A stretch of DNA of 36,105 nt from Achromobacter sp. Bel. GTDB lineage: Bacteria > Pseudomonadota > Gammaproteobacteria > Burkholderiales > Burkholderiaceae_B. Numbering within the stretch: the first letter of the stretch is position 1; every line of letters starts with the position of its first letter. Position numbers and translations under genes: made by a program. Under the pieces are notes generated by a model that had not been told where the DNA came from, made no database searches, and saw only the letters and a program-made list of their open reading frames with translations. The stretch is taken from the NCBI RefSeq assembly GCF_012928505.1, contig NZ_JABBJN010000060.1, forward strand, positions 1-36,105, written 5' to 3'. Shown here one piece after another: positions 1 through 8,633 of this stretch.

Positions 1-109
1 GCCGGTCGCCGCGCGCCGTCCCGCTCAACCACTTGCGGCGACCGGCGTCGGCGGTCAGGTCCGCCCCGGCAGCGGGGTGCGTGTTGGGGCTACGTGTCAC
101 TGGCGTCAT
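1..109 (-). CDS. 5' end of a leftward gene, probably nitrate assimilation (partial)
   Basis: An open frame starts at ATG 109-107 and runs off the left edge without a stop (36 codons plus one base). A good Shine-Dalgarno AGGAG lies at 120-116, seven bases before this ATG; another ATG at 113-111 meets a stop after seven codons. The visible N-terminus is hydrophilic and carries GRRKWLSG at about residues 23-30, which resembles a twin-arginine export motif, though the hydrophobic stretch that should follow lies outside the window. It sits directly behind a sigma-54 promoter and an ANTAR-type antitermination leader, and opposite a nasT-type gene. The first gene of a nitrate-assimilation operon, for example a Tat-exported NrtA-like nitrate-binding protein or NasS, is the likely identity. 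That is inference from context; 36 residues cannot prove it. Confidence 0.55.
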   Translation of the reverse strand, partial: MTPVTRSPNTHPAAGADLTADAGRRKWLSGTARGDR

Positions 110-123
110 GCATGGCTCCTGGC

Positions 124-177
124 AAAAAAAAACGTCCCGCGCGCCATGGAATCCAGTCCATTGGCGCTGCGGAACGT
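124..177 (-). terminator. Intrinsic terminator/attenuator in the leader of the leftward gene
   Basis: Read leftward, positions 177-132 fold into an imperfect hairpin of about 19 base pairs with small bulges and a six-base loop (156-151), followed at once by nine U (132-124). It stands between the predicted leftward start site (about 235) and the start codon at 109, so it would end transcription before the gene unless the fold is prevented. The basal pairs use 177-174 and 172-171 against 137-132, and these same left-arm bases belong to the upstream hexaloop hairpin P2. On the other strand the A-tract precedes the hairpin, so it is not a rightward terminator. Confidence 0.85.
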
Positions 178-236
178 CGTTGTCCCTTGCCGCGTAGTGC
201 GGCGCGTTGCGTCGGGTGACCGCCGTTGGCCCCCGA
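171..236 (-). promoter_or_regulatory. ANTAR-type dual-hexaloop antiterminator RNA (P1 and P2)
   Basis: The leftward leader contains two hairpins with six-base loops. P1 (236-212) pairs TCGGGGGCC with GGTCACCCGA (one bulged A, one G-U) around the loop AACGGC (227-222). P2 (186-171) pairs GGGAC with GTTCC around AACGAC (181-176). Both loops have A at position 1 and G at position 4, the signature known for RNA targets of ANTAR proteins such as NasR, AmiR and EutV. P1 begins at the predicted sigma-54 start site (about 235). A small stem (203-199/193-189) fills the spacer. P2 shares 177-171 with the terminator base, so the two folds exclude each other. The NasT-type protein encoded at 503-1084 is the obvious candidate ligand. 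The structure is read by eye, without folding software. Confidence 0.8.
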
Positions 237-244
237 TACCTCTT

Positions 245-262
245 AAGCAAGCACCGTGCCAG
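245..262 (-). promoter_or_regulatory. Sigma-54 promoter, leftward
   Basis: On the minus strand 261-246 reads TGGCACGGTGCTTGCT, matching the TGGCACG-R-N3-TTGCW consensus. The -24 GG is at 260-259 and the -12 GC at 248-247, with the canonical spacing. This predicts a start near 235, exactly where the first leader hairpin begins. Confidence 0.85.
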
Positions 263-360
263 GCAGCCGGCTTTTTTCCTGAATGCGCCCGCACGCGGCG
301 CCAATGCTGGCTTTGCGCCCAGCCCACGCCTCCACGGCCCGCGCCCACGCGCCGTGCCGC

Positions 361-375
361 GAACCAAGTTGGTGC
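361..375. promoter_or_regulatory. NtrC-like binding site, copy 1
   Basis: The sequence GAAC-N7-GTGC matches the NtrC core GCAC-N7-GTGC at seven of eight positions and has the inner ACC-N5-GGT symmetry. It is centred at 368, about 120 bp upstream of the predicted rightward start (488) and about 133 bp upstream of the leftward one (235), suitable for an enhancer serving both promoters. Confidence 0.5.
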
Positions 376-393
376 ATGTCCCGATGCGGCGGC

Positions 394-408
394 GCACCAC
401 GGCTGTGC
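394..408. promoter_or_regulatory. NtrC-like binding site, copy 2
   Basis: The sequence is a perfect GCAC-N7-GTGC core. Its centre at 401 is 33 bp from that of copy 1, three helical turns, which resembles the roughly 32-bp spacing of the paired high-affinity NtrC sites at E. coli glnA. It lies between two divergent sigma-54 promoters, which need an activator of this class. Confidence 0.6.
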
Positions 409-461
409 GGCGCGGGCCCTGCCGCAGCGCCCCGCCGCCCCTTTCCTCGCGCCGCACCGGA

Positions 462-478
462 TGGCACGGAACTTGCAT
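462..478 (+). promoter_or_regulatory. Sigma-54 promoter of the nasT-type gene
   Basis: Positions 462-477 read TGGCACGGAACTTGCA, a full match to the sigma-54 consensus, with -24 GG at 463-464 and -12 GC at 475-476. The predicted start near 488 leaves a leader of about 15 bases before the ATG at 503, too short for any leader RNA element. This promoter is a main reason for choosing the start at 503 over longer upstream frames. Confidence 0.85.
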
Positions 479-502
479 CAGTGGAAGCATCCGGGGGATC
501 TC

Positions 503-1084
503 ATGCTGAAGGTGATGCTGCTGAACGATGGCGAAGGACGCGCGGCGTCGCTGCGGCAGACGCTTGCCGCGGCGGGCGTGCGCATCGTCTCGGAAGTGGC
601 GCCCGGCATGGACCTGGCTGCCGCCATCGCGCAGGCCGCCCCCGACGTCGTGCTGATCGACAGCGACGCCCCGGGGCGCGACACGCTGGAAAACGTCTGC
701 GTGGCCAGCGAGCACAGCGACCGCCCGGTCGTGATGTTCACCGACAACGGCAACCGGGACACCATCCGCAGCGCCCTGCGGGCCGGCGTTGCAGCCTATG
801 TGGTGGGCGACGTGCCGGCGGCCCGCATCGAACCGCTGCTGACGGTGGCGATCGAGCGTTTCGCCATGGAGAAGTCGCGGCGCGAAGAACTGCGCGAGGC
901 GCAATTACGCCTGGCGGATCGGCAATGGGTGGAGAAAGCCAAAGGGATCCTGATGAAGGCGCGGACCATTCCCGAGGACGAAGCACACCGCCTGCTGCGC
1001 GAGCGCGCAATGCAAAGCCAGAAGCGCCTGGGCGACGTCGCCCGCGAAGTCGTCGAAATGAGCCAATGGCTGGGTAAAGGCTAG
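503..1084 (+). CDS. nasT: NasT-type ANTAR response regulator / transcription antiterminator
   Basis: This 193-residue protein has an N-terminal receiver-like domain (about 1-120) and a C-terminal ANTAR RNA-binding domain (about 130-190, with the typical block WVEKAKGILMKA at 142-153). The family binds paired hexaloop hairpins in leader RNA and prevents termination, usually upstream of nitrate-assimilation genes. The likely phosphoacceptor Asp53 is present, but the lysine normal in receivers is replaced (AGVAAYVVGD, 94-103). This fits NasT proteins, which are held by the nitrate sensor NasS rather than by a kinase. The start at 503 is chosen because a GGGGGA Shine-Dalgarno lies at 493-498 and a sigma-54 promoter ends just upstream; the longer frame from 77 would run through that promoter and the leftward leader. 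The likely target is the ANTAR leader at 171-236. nasS is not in the window. Confidence 0.88.
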   Translation: MLKVMLLNDGEGRAASLRQTLAAAGVRIVSEVAPGMDLAAAIAQAAPDVVLIDSDAPGRDTLENVCVASEHSDRPVVMFTDNGNRDTIRSALRAGVAAYVVGDVPAARIEPLLTVAIERFAMEKSRREELREAQLRLADRQWVEKAKGILMKARTIPEDEAHRLLRERAMQSQKRLGDVAREVVEMSQWLGKG

Positions 1085-1124
1085 CTACATGATTTTTAGC
1101 TATATGGATTCAAGAAATCAAAAG

Positions 1125-1153
1125 TTGTGGGGAGGAAACCCGCTCCCTATGAT
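1125..1153 (+). promoter_or_regulatory. Sigma-70-type promoter of cysG
   Basis: A -35-like TTGTGG (1125-1130) and a -10 TATGAT (1148-1153) are separated by 17 bp, giving a start near 1160 and a leader of about 34 bases. The stretch just upstream (1086-1124) is unusually AT-rich for this genome, as expected for an activator region; CysB would be the natural candidate for cysG, but no site can be proven by eye. Confidence 0.5.
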
Positions 1154-1193
1154 CAGTTGATATTTCGCCGGGTACGCCCGGAGCGGGCATTTG

Positions 1194-2609
1194 ATGAAGC
1201 TTTTCCCGATTTTTGCCGACTTGAAAGCGCGGCGGGTGCTGGTGGTAGGCGGTGGCGCGGTGGCCGAGCGCAAGACGCTCGCCCTGCTGGAAGCCTCGGC
1301 CGACGTCGTCCTGGGTGCGCCAGTACTGACGCCGGCGCTGGCTGCGCTGGCCGCTGAAGGCCGCATCCGCCACTTGGCGGGCCGGTTTGATGCCGCCTGG
1401 CTGGACGAGGTCTGGCTGGTGGTCGCCGCCACCGACGACCGCGCCACCAACGCCGCCGTGTCCGACGCCGCCAGCGCCCGCCGCATCTTCACCAACGTGG
1501 TGGACGACCCGGAGCTGTCCTCGTTCCAGGTGCCGTCCATCGTGGACCGGTCGCCCATCATCGTGGCCATTTCGTCCTCGGGCGTGGCGCCGGTACTGGC
1601 GCGCCGCATTCGCGAACGCATCGAATCGCTGTTCGACCACACGCTGGGCCAACTGGCCGGGCTGGCCGCCACTTACCGCAAGCGCATCCGGGTCAGCCAC
1701 CCCGACCTGGGCGCGCGCCGCCGCTTCTACGACTGGCTCCTGGACGGCCCCGTGGCCGGCTTCCTGCGTCAGCAGCAGCCCACCCGGGCTGAAACCGCCT
1801 TGGTCGATGCCCTGGCGGCGCCGCTGGCGCCCGCCGAGGGCAGCGTGGTGCTGGTCGGGGCAGGCCCCGGCGACCCCGGGCTATTGACGCTGAAGGCACT
1901 GCGCGCCTTGAACGAAGCCGACGTCATCCTGTATGACCGTCTGGTCAGCGACGATGTCATGTCGCTGGCGCGCCGTGATGCCGACCGCGTGCCGGTCGGC
2001 AAGCTGCCGGGCGAAAACCACCACGCGACCCAGGCGCGCATCCACGCCTTGCTGGTGGAGCACGCGCGGGCAGGTCGCCGCGTGGTGCGCCTGAAAGGCG
2101 GCGACGCGTTCATCTTCGGACGGGGCGGCGAAGAGCTGGAATATCTGCGCGCGCATGGCGTGCGCTATGAAGTGGTGCCCGGTATCACCGCTGCGCTGGC
2201 CTGTGCGGCCTATGCGGGCATCCCGCTGACGCACCGCGAACACGCGCAATCGGTGCGGCTGATCACGGCGCATTGCCGCGAGGACGAAGACAAGCTGGAC
2301 TGGCCCGCGCTGGCGCGCGAGCAGCAGACGCTGGCGTTCTATATGGGAGTGGGCCAGCTGGATCTGCTGACCGGGCGCCTGTTGCGCCATGGCCGCTCGG
2401 CCCAGACGCCGTTCGCGCTGATCGAAAACGGCAGCCGGCCCGAACAGCGCGTGCTGTCGGGCACGCTTGAAGAACTGCCCCGCCTGGCCGCCGAGCATGC
2501 CATCCGCTCGCCTGCCCTGCTGATCGTGGGCGAAGTCGCCGGCCTGGCGCCGCAGTTGCAATGGTTCGGCCAGCATATCGATGGCCGGCCGCAACGGTTG
2601 GCGGCTTGA
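1194..2609 (+). CDS. cysG: Siroheme synthase (trifunctional)
   Basis: The product (471 aa) converts uroporphyrinogen III to siroheme, the cofactor of assimilatory sulfite and nitrite reductases. The N-terminal half (about 1-200) is the NAD-dependent precorrin-2 dehydrogenase/ferrochelatase: the Rossmann loop VVGGGAVAERK is at residues 17-27, the expected catalytic Asp lies in NVVDDPELSSF (101-111), and the SSSG segment is at 127-130. The C-terminal half (about 215-460) is the SAM-dependent uroporphyrinogen methyltransferase, with VGAGPGDPGLLTLKALR at 221-237 and the VRLKGGD...GRGGEE block at 298-313. Length and domain order match E. coli CysG. The ATG at 1194 is preferred over the TTG at 1191. 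It follows the nasT-type gene by 109 bp but has its own promoter-like sequence. Confidence 0.96.
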   Translation: MKLFPIFADLKARRVLVVGGGAVAERKTLALLEASADVVLGAPVLTPALAALAAEGRIRHLAGRFDAAWLDEVWLVVAATDDRATNAAVSDAASARRIFTNVVDDPELSSFQVPSIVDRSPIIVAISSSGVAPVLARRIRERIESLFDHTLGQLAGLAATYRKRIRVSHPDLGARRRFYDWLLDGPVAGFLRQQQPTRAETALVDALAAPLAPAEGSVVLVGAGPGDPGLLTLKALRALNEADVILYDRLVSDDVMSLARRDADRVPVGKLPGENHHATQARIHALLVEHARAGRRVVRLKGGDAFIFGRGGEELEYLRAHGVRYEVVPGITAALACAAYAGIPLTHREHAQSVRLITAHCREDEDKLDWPALAREQQTLAFYMGVGQLDLLTGRLLRHGRSAQTPFALIENGSRPEQRVLSGTLEELPRLAAEHAIRSPALLIVGEVAGLAPQLQWFGQHIDGRPQRLAA

Positions 2610-2680
2610 GGGGCGGCGCGTGTGGACGGCAACCGCGACCGCTCAGGCTCTCCGCGCGCAACCCATCGCGCCGATAAACG

Positions 2681-3319
2681 TTATTCCGTCTTCTGCGTGG
2701 TGCCGAAGATCCGGTCGCCCGCATCGCCCAGGCCCGGCATGATGTAACCGTGCTCGTTCAGGCCGTCATCGATGGATGCCGTATAGATATGCACGTCCGG
2801 GTGCTTGGCCAACACCGCGTCGATGCCGACAGGTGCGGCTACCAGGACGAGCGCCCGGATTTCCTTGCAGCCGGCGCGCTTGAGCAGGTCGATGGCGGCA
2901 ACCATCGAACCGCCAGTCGCCAGCATCGGATCGACGATCAGCGCCAGGCGCTGGTCGAGTTCACCGACCAGGCGTTCCAGATACGTATGCGCTTCCAGCG
3001 TCTCTTCGTTGCGGGCCACGCCCACGACGCTGACCTTGGCGCCGGGAATCAGGCTGAGCACGCCATCCAGCATGCCGATGCCGGCGCGCAGGATAGGCAC
3101 CACGGTGACTTTCTTGCCGGCGATCTTCTCGACCTGGACCTGGCCGCACCAGCCTTCCACGGTGGCGGGCGCCAGCGGCAAGTCCTTGGATGCTTCATAA
3201 GTCAGCAACGCGCCGACTTCCTGCGACAACTCTCGGAAGCTCTTGGTGCTGAGGTCGGCGCGACGCATGATCCCGAGCTTATGGCGGATCAACGGATGGC
3301 GGATTTCGTGCACGGGCAT
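2681..3319 (-). CDS. upp: Uracil phosphoribosyltransferase
   Basis: The product (212 aa) makes UMP from uracil and PRPP in pyrimidine salvage. The PRPP-binding loop DPMLATGGS is at residues 130-138, and the C-terminal uracil-binding block YIMPGLGDAGDRIFGT is at 192-207. Length matches bacterial Upp. The start codon is preceded by a CTGGAG Shine-Dalgarno. It converges on cysG (71 bp apart) and lies 126 bp downstream of dacB on the same strand, so it may be read from its own promoter or from dacB. Confidence 0.96.
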   Translation of the reverse strand: MPVHEIRHPLIRHKLGIMRRADLSTKSFRELSQEVGALLTYEASKDLPLAPATVEGWCGQVQVEKIAGKKVTVVPILRAGIGMLDGVLSLIPGAKVSVVGVARNEETLEAHTYLERLVGELDQRLALIVDPMLATGGSMVAAIDLLKRAGCKEIRALVLVAAPVGIDAVLAKHPDVHIYTASIDDGLNEHGYIMPGLGDAGDRIFGTTQKTE

Positions 3320-3445
3320 GTGCGTAACACTCCAGAATATTGAAAAGACGGGTTTTTCGCCTCAGGCGCCACCCGAGCAGCACAATGCACCTGCGTCGGC
3401 TATCGGGTCGCACCCACGGATCGTAATCGGTTTAGGAAAATTGGC

Positions 3446-4894
3446 CTATTGATCGGCTAGCCACGCTATCAGGGCGTCATCGAAAGCGCGGACGGCGCCT
3501 GCCTGTTCGTGGTTGACGATGCTGACCACCACGTAGCGCTTGCCGCTGGCGCCCAGCACGTAACCGGCGATCGAGCGCACGTCGCGCAACGACCCGGTCT
3601 TCAGGTGGGCCATGCCCAGCGTGCCATCGCCCTTCAGACGGCGGCGCACGGTGCCGTCCACCCCGGCGATCGCGAAGGACGAGATGTACTCCGGCATGAC
3701 AGGCGAATTCCAGGCCACCGTCAGCATGGACGCCAGGCTGTCGGCCGATACCCGGGCCTCGCGCGACAGGCCGGCGCCGTTGTCAATGACCAGTTCGGGC
3801 ATGTCCAGCCCCTGCTTGGCCAGCAGCCCCTTGGCCACCGCCTCGCTGCTGGTCACGGTGGCCGGCCGGCGGCCCTTTTCCGCGCCCAGCGTCAGCAGCA
3901 GCGTGCGCGCCATGACGTTATTGCTGCGCTTATTGATCTGGCGGATCACCTCGGCCAAGGTCGGAGAATCGTGCGAAGCCAGCACCACGGCGTCCGCCGG
4001 CACCATGCCGGCCCGGACCTGTCCCTTGAAGGTACCGCCCAGCTCTTTCCAGAGCATGCGGAAAATCTCGGTGGCGTAGTCGGGCTGCGACAGGGCCAGG
4101 CGGTACAGGCTGAATTCGCCGCAAGAGCCAGCCACCTTGCCGCCCACGCGGATCGTCACACCCTGTTGGGTGATCAGCGGTTCGGTCGTCACCACCGGCG
4201 GACCCGGGCAGCGGACGTCGCTCCATTCCACATTGCCCTCGATCTTCAGGCCGGGCAGGGGCGGATCGATCAGCGGCACCCATTTATGGGCGGCCGCATC
4301 CGGCGTGAACAGCAGGCGCAGCGCGCCGAAACCCACCATCAGGGCGTCGGGGCTGGCGTTGTAGGCCCGATCCGGGGCGCCGTCAAAGGCGCCGGGGTCG
4401 GTGGCGACCTGGCCGAAGATGCTGCGGTCGATGACCAGATCATTGATCTGCTTGACCCCGCGCAGGCGCAATTCACGCAGCAGGGCCCACAAGTCCTGCA
4501 TCAGGAACTGGGGGTCGCCCCCGGCACGCAGGTACAGCGGGCCGGCCAGCACGCCCTTGGCGTCGGGCCGGGCGCCCGGCGCCGTCATGAATTCGGTGCG
4601 CCAGACGTAGTTCGGCCCCAGTTCGGACAGCGCCGCCCAGGTCGTAACCAACTTCATCACCGATGCCGGGTTGCGCGATTCCTTGGCATTGAGCGCCACC
4701 AGGCGCTGCCCGCCCAGTTCCTGCACCACCAGCGACAGTGAACTGTCGGGCAGTTTGCTGGCCTTCCAGGCATTCACCACATTGGGCGGCAGGCCCTGGA
4801 CCTGCGCGCAGGCGGCGCCCGCCGACAGGGTCAGCAATCCGCCGGCCAGCCATTGCCTCAGCCCGCCCACCCGCTTTCTCGCTTGTCCCGTCAT
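3446..4894 (-). CDS. dacB: D-alanyl-D-alanine carboxypeptidase/endopeptidase (PBP4 family)
   Basis: This 482-residue periplasmic penicillin-binding protein trims peptide stems and cuts 4,3 cross-links in peptidoglycan. It has a basic, hydrophobic signal peptide (about 1-30, ending AACA). The three active-site motifs of the S13 family are present: SVMK at 78-81 (nucleophile Ser78), SNN at 324-326 and KTG at 432-434. The long insert between the first two motifs is typical of PBP4. Two cysteines (about 229 and 258) in that insert could form a disulfide. Genes on either side are not cell-wall genes, so no operon role is evident. Confidence 0.93.
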   Translation of the reverse strand: MTGQARKRVGGLRQWLAGGLLTLSAGAACAQVQGLPPNVVNAWKASKLPDSSLSLVVQELGGQRLVALNAKESRNPASVMKLVTTWAALSELGPNYVWRTEFMTAPGARPDAKGVLAGPLYLRAGGDPQFLMQDLWALLRELRLRGVKQINDLVIDRSIFGQVATDPGAFDGAPDRAYNASPDALMVGFGALRLLFTPDAAAHKWVPLIDPPLPGLKIEGNVEWSDVRCPGPPVVTTEPLITQQGVTIRVGGKVAGSCGEFSLYRLALSQPDYATEIFRMLWKELGGTFKGQVRAGMVPADAVVLASHDSPTLAEVIRQINKRSNNVMARTLLLTLGAEKGRRPATVTSSEAVAKGLLAKQGLDMPELVIDNGAGLSREARVSADSLASMLTVAWNSPVMPEYISSFAIAGVDGTVRRRLKGDGTLGMAHLKTGSLRDVRSIAGYVLGASGKRYVVVSIVNHEQAGAVRAFDDALIAWLADQ

Positions 4895-4985
4895 GCTGCG
4901 TCCACCCGGTTGCTAGTCCTGCAAAACCGAGAGCATACAAAACCTGGGACGGTTGCGGGCGGGAGGGACCCGCCCGCCGCGCGCT

Positions 4986-6140
4986 TTACTGCAGCCGCCA
5001 CTTGCCGGACGCCACCGTCGCCATCACCAGCGCCCGCTCGTCCAGCCCGTTGTGATCAGTGGGGCTCATGCTGACCACGCCGGTCGCCGTGGGCAGGTTC
5101 TTGACGCTTTCCAGCGCATCGCGCAACGCCGCCCGGAACTCGGGCGTGCCGGGCTTGGCCGTCTTCAGGGCCACGGGAATGGCCTGTTGCAGCAGCAGGC
5201 CTACGTCCCAGGTATAGGCGGCGAACAACGACACGCTGCCCGCGCCATTGGCGGCCTCGTACTTCTTGGCGAAGGCCTGCGCCGTGGCCTTGACGGGATT
5301 GTTGTCAGGCAGCAGGTCGGCCACCATCACCGGCCCCACCGGCACCCACGCGCCCTCGCACGCCGCGCCGCATACCCGCAGGAAGTCGTTGTTGGCCACC
5401 CCGTGGTTGAAATAGATCTTGCCCTTGAAGCCCCGTTCGCGCAGGGCGCGGGCCGGCATGGCGGCCGGCGTGCCGGACGCGCCGACCACCACGGCGTCGG
5501 GCGCCGCGCCGATCAGCTTCAGGGTCTGGGCTACGGCAGACGTATCGGTCGGCGCAAAGCTTTCTTTCCCCACGACCTCGATGCCGTGCTTTTTGGCGGC
5601 TTTCTCGATTTCCACCCAGAACGTCTCGCCCAGGGCATTGTTGAAACCGACGAAGCCCAGTTTCTTCACGCCATTGGCCGCGGCGTGCCGCGCGATGCCC
5701 TCGGCCATCAACGAATCCGAGTGCGGTGTTTTGAACACCCAACGCCGTTTGTCGTCCACCGGTTCGATCAGCCGGGCCGACGAGGCCAGCGTGATCACCG
5801 GCGTGGCGCCGGTCGCCACGGTATCCAGCATGGCCATGGTATTGGGCGTGGTGGTGGAGCCGACGATCAGGTCGACCTTGTTCTCGGAAATCAGCTTGTG
5901 GGAATTGCTGACGGCCCGCGTCGTGTCGGACGCGTCGTCCAGCACGATGTATTCGACCTTCACGCCGCCGATTTCAGTGGGCAGCAGGCTGATGGTGTTG
6001 CGCTCCGGGATGCCCAGCGACGCTTGCGGGCCGGTGGTGGACAGGGTGGCGCCGATTTTCACTTGCGCCAGCGCGGGCGCGGCGCCCGTAGCCAGCAAGG
6101 CCGCCAGGGCGGCGGCCATCAGGGTGCGACGAGGGGTCAT
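4986..6140 (-). CDS. ABC-transporter substrate-binding protein, branched-chain amino acid type
   Basis: This 384-residue protein is a type 1 periplasmic-binding-fold protein of the Leu/Ile/Val-binding (LivK-like) family. A signal peptide covers about residues 1-25 (ending APALA). The mature protein starts with the typical VKIGATLSTTGPQASLG segment and shows the family's two-lobe pattern (VDLIVGSTTTPNTMAM; VKKLGFVGFNNALG). The start at 6140 is chosen because a good AGGAGA Shine-Dalgarno precedes it and the signal peptide begins there; a longer frame from 6239 adds an unlikely basic extension. No permease or ATPase genes are adjacent, so this is an orphan binding protein and its ligand cannot be read from the sequence. 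Confidence 0.88.
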   Translation of the reverse strand: MTPRRTLMAAALAALLATGAAPALAQVKIGATLSTTGPQASLGIPERNTISLLPTEIGGVKVEYIVLDDASDTTRAVSNSHKLISENKVDLIVGSTTTPNTMAMLDTVATGATPVITLASSARLIEPVDDKRRWVFKTPHSDSLMAEGIARHAAANGVKKLGFVGFNNALGETFWVEIEKAAKKHGIEVVGKESFAPTDTSAVAQTLKLIGAAPDAVVVGASGTPAAMPARALRERGFKGKIYFNHGVANNDFLRVCGAACEGAWVPVGPVMVADLLPDNNPVKATAQAFAKKYEAANGAGSVSLFAAYTWDVGLLLQQAIPVALKTAKPGTPEFRAALRDALESVKNLPTATGVVSMSPTDHNGLDERALVMATVASGKWRLQ

Positions 6141-6352
6141 GCGGTTGTCTCCTTGGGTACGCGGATATCGTTTTTTGCATTGCGCCGATCCGCTACGGCG
6201 TAGAACGCAGTTATACGGCGGGAAGCGGCGTTTCGCCATGGTTCCGCCCCTATTAGCCGTCCCCTTTACAATATCGGGTTGCCCCGAGCCGGCCCGGCCG
6301 GCGCGGCCCGCGTTTTTTGCCGGGCCGCCTCCTCTGACAGACAGATACCCGC

Positions 6353-7407
6353 GTGACCCAGTCCCTGACCGTTTCCGATTTCAATTACGAACTGCCGCCC
6401 GAACTCATCGCGCAGACGCCTGCCGCCGAACGCACGGGCAGCCGCCTGCTGCACCTGGACGGCGCCAGCCAGCTGCACGACCGCCAGTTCGCGGATCTGG
6501 CCGGCCTGCTGCGCGCGGGCGACCTGCTCGTCTTCAACGACACCCGCGTCATCAAGGCGCGCCTGCCCGGCCACAAGATCACCGGCGGCAAGATCGAAGT
6601 CCTGGTCGAACGCATCACCGAGACCGACCGCGTCCTGGCCCACGTGCGCGCCAGCAAATCGCCCGGCCCCGGCATGGTGCTGCGCCTGGCCGAGGCCTTC
6701 GACGCCACGGTGCTGGGCCGCGAGGGCGAGCTGTTCGACATCCGCTTCCCCGGCCCGGTGCTGGAACTGCTGGACGCCCACGGCGCCACCCCGCTTCCGC
6801 CCTACATCACGCACGCGGCCGATGCCGGCGACGATGACCGCTACCAGACCGTCTACGCCCGCGAACCCGGCGCCGTGGCGGCGCCCACCGCCGGCCTGCA
6901 CTTCGACCAGCCTACCCTGGACCGCCTGGCCGACCTGGGCGTGGAGCGCGCCTTCGTCACCCTGCATGTCGGCGCGGGCACGTTCCAGCCGGTGCGCGTG
7001 GACAACCTGGCCGACCACATCATGCACGCCGAATGGTTCACGGTGCCGCAAGCCACGGTGGACGCCATCGCCGCCGCCCGCGCCCGCGGCGGCCGCGTGA
7101 TCGCCGTCGGCACGACCAGCGTGCGCGCCCTGGAATCCGCCGCCGCCCAGACCGAAGGCCGCACGGCCCCCGGGCTGCCGCTGGCCGCCGCCCAGGGCGA
7201 CACGCGCCTGTTCATCACCCCAGGCTACCGGTACCGCGTCGTGGACGCGCTGGTCACCAACTTCCACCTTCCCCAGTCGACCCTGCTGATGCTGGTGTCG
7301 GCGCTGGCCGGCGTCGAGCCGATCCGCCGCGCCTACGCCCATGCGGTAGCCCAGCGCTACCGCTTCTTCAGCTATGGCGACGCCATGTTCATCGAATCCC
7401 CTGCCTC

Positions 7408-7411
<4 letters not shown>
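6353..7411 (+). CDS. queA: S-adenosylmethionine:tRNA ribosyltransferase-isomerase
   Basis: QueA (352 aa) transfers and isomerises the ribosyl part of SAM onto preQ1 in tRNA, giving epoxyqueuosine. The N-terminus (DFNYELPPELIAQTPAAERT) and the blocks FNDTRVIKARL, AAPTAGLHF and TLHVGAGTFQPV are characteristic. The start codon is GTG at 6353, matching the usual family N-terminus; no strong Shine-Dalgarno is seen. The stop overlaps the tgt start (ATGA at 7408-7411), so the two queuosine genes are translationally coupled. A GC-rich leader with a T6 run (6313-6318) lies upstream; I do not recognise a preQ1 riboswitch in it. Confidence 0.96.
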
Positions 7412-8544
<1,133 letters not shown>

Positions 8545-8555
8545 TCCGCCAAGGC

Positions 8556-8633
8556 AAAAGCGCCCCCTCGGGGGCAGCAAGCATGCGAAGCCTGCGCGGC
8601 TTGGAGGGCCTTTTTCCAGCGGGGGGCTTTTCT
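8556..8633. repeat. Compound inverted-repeat element / terminator after tgt
   Basis: An inner hairpin GCCCCC-TC-GGGGGC (8562-8575) is nested in outer arms, AAAAGCGCCCCC (8556-8567) against GGGGGGCTTTT (8621-8631, then TC). The stretch between contains alternating AAGC/GCTT half-sites. This resembles the short GC-rich palindromic repeats scattered between genes in Bordetella and Achromobacter genomes; that resemblance is from memory. It probably acts as a terminator for queA-tgt. Only one copy is in this window. Confidence 0.5.

Noticed and set aside
1..46. Perfect 12-base inverted repeat (1-12 with 35-46)
   Set aside because: It lies inside the leftward coding frame, has no T-run and is cut by the window edge; in DNA this GC-rich it may be chance.
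77..502. Upstream in-frame extension of the nasT-type gene, and other short frames in this interval
   Set aside because: The interval holds the leftward leader, NtrC-like sites and the rightward sigma-54 promoter; the receiver domain starts normally at 503.
6283..6352. Possible riboswitch or terminator in the queA leader
   Set aside because: GC-rich repeats and a T6 run are present, but only a four-pair stem abuts the T-run and no preQ1 aptamer pattern could be recognised.
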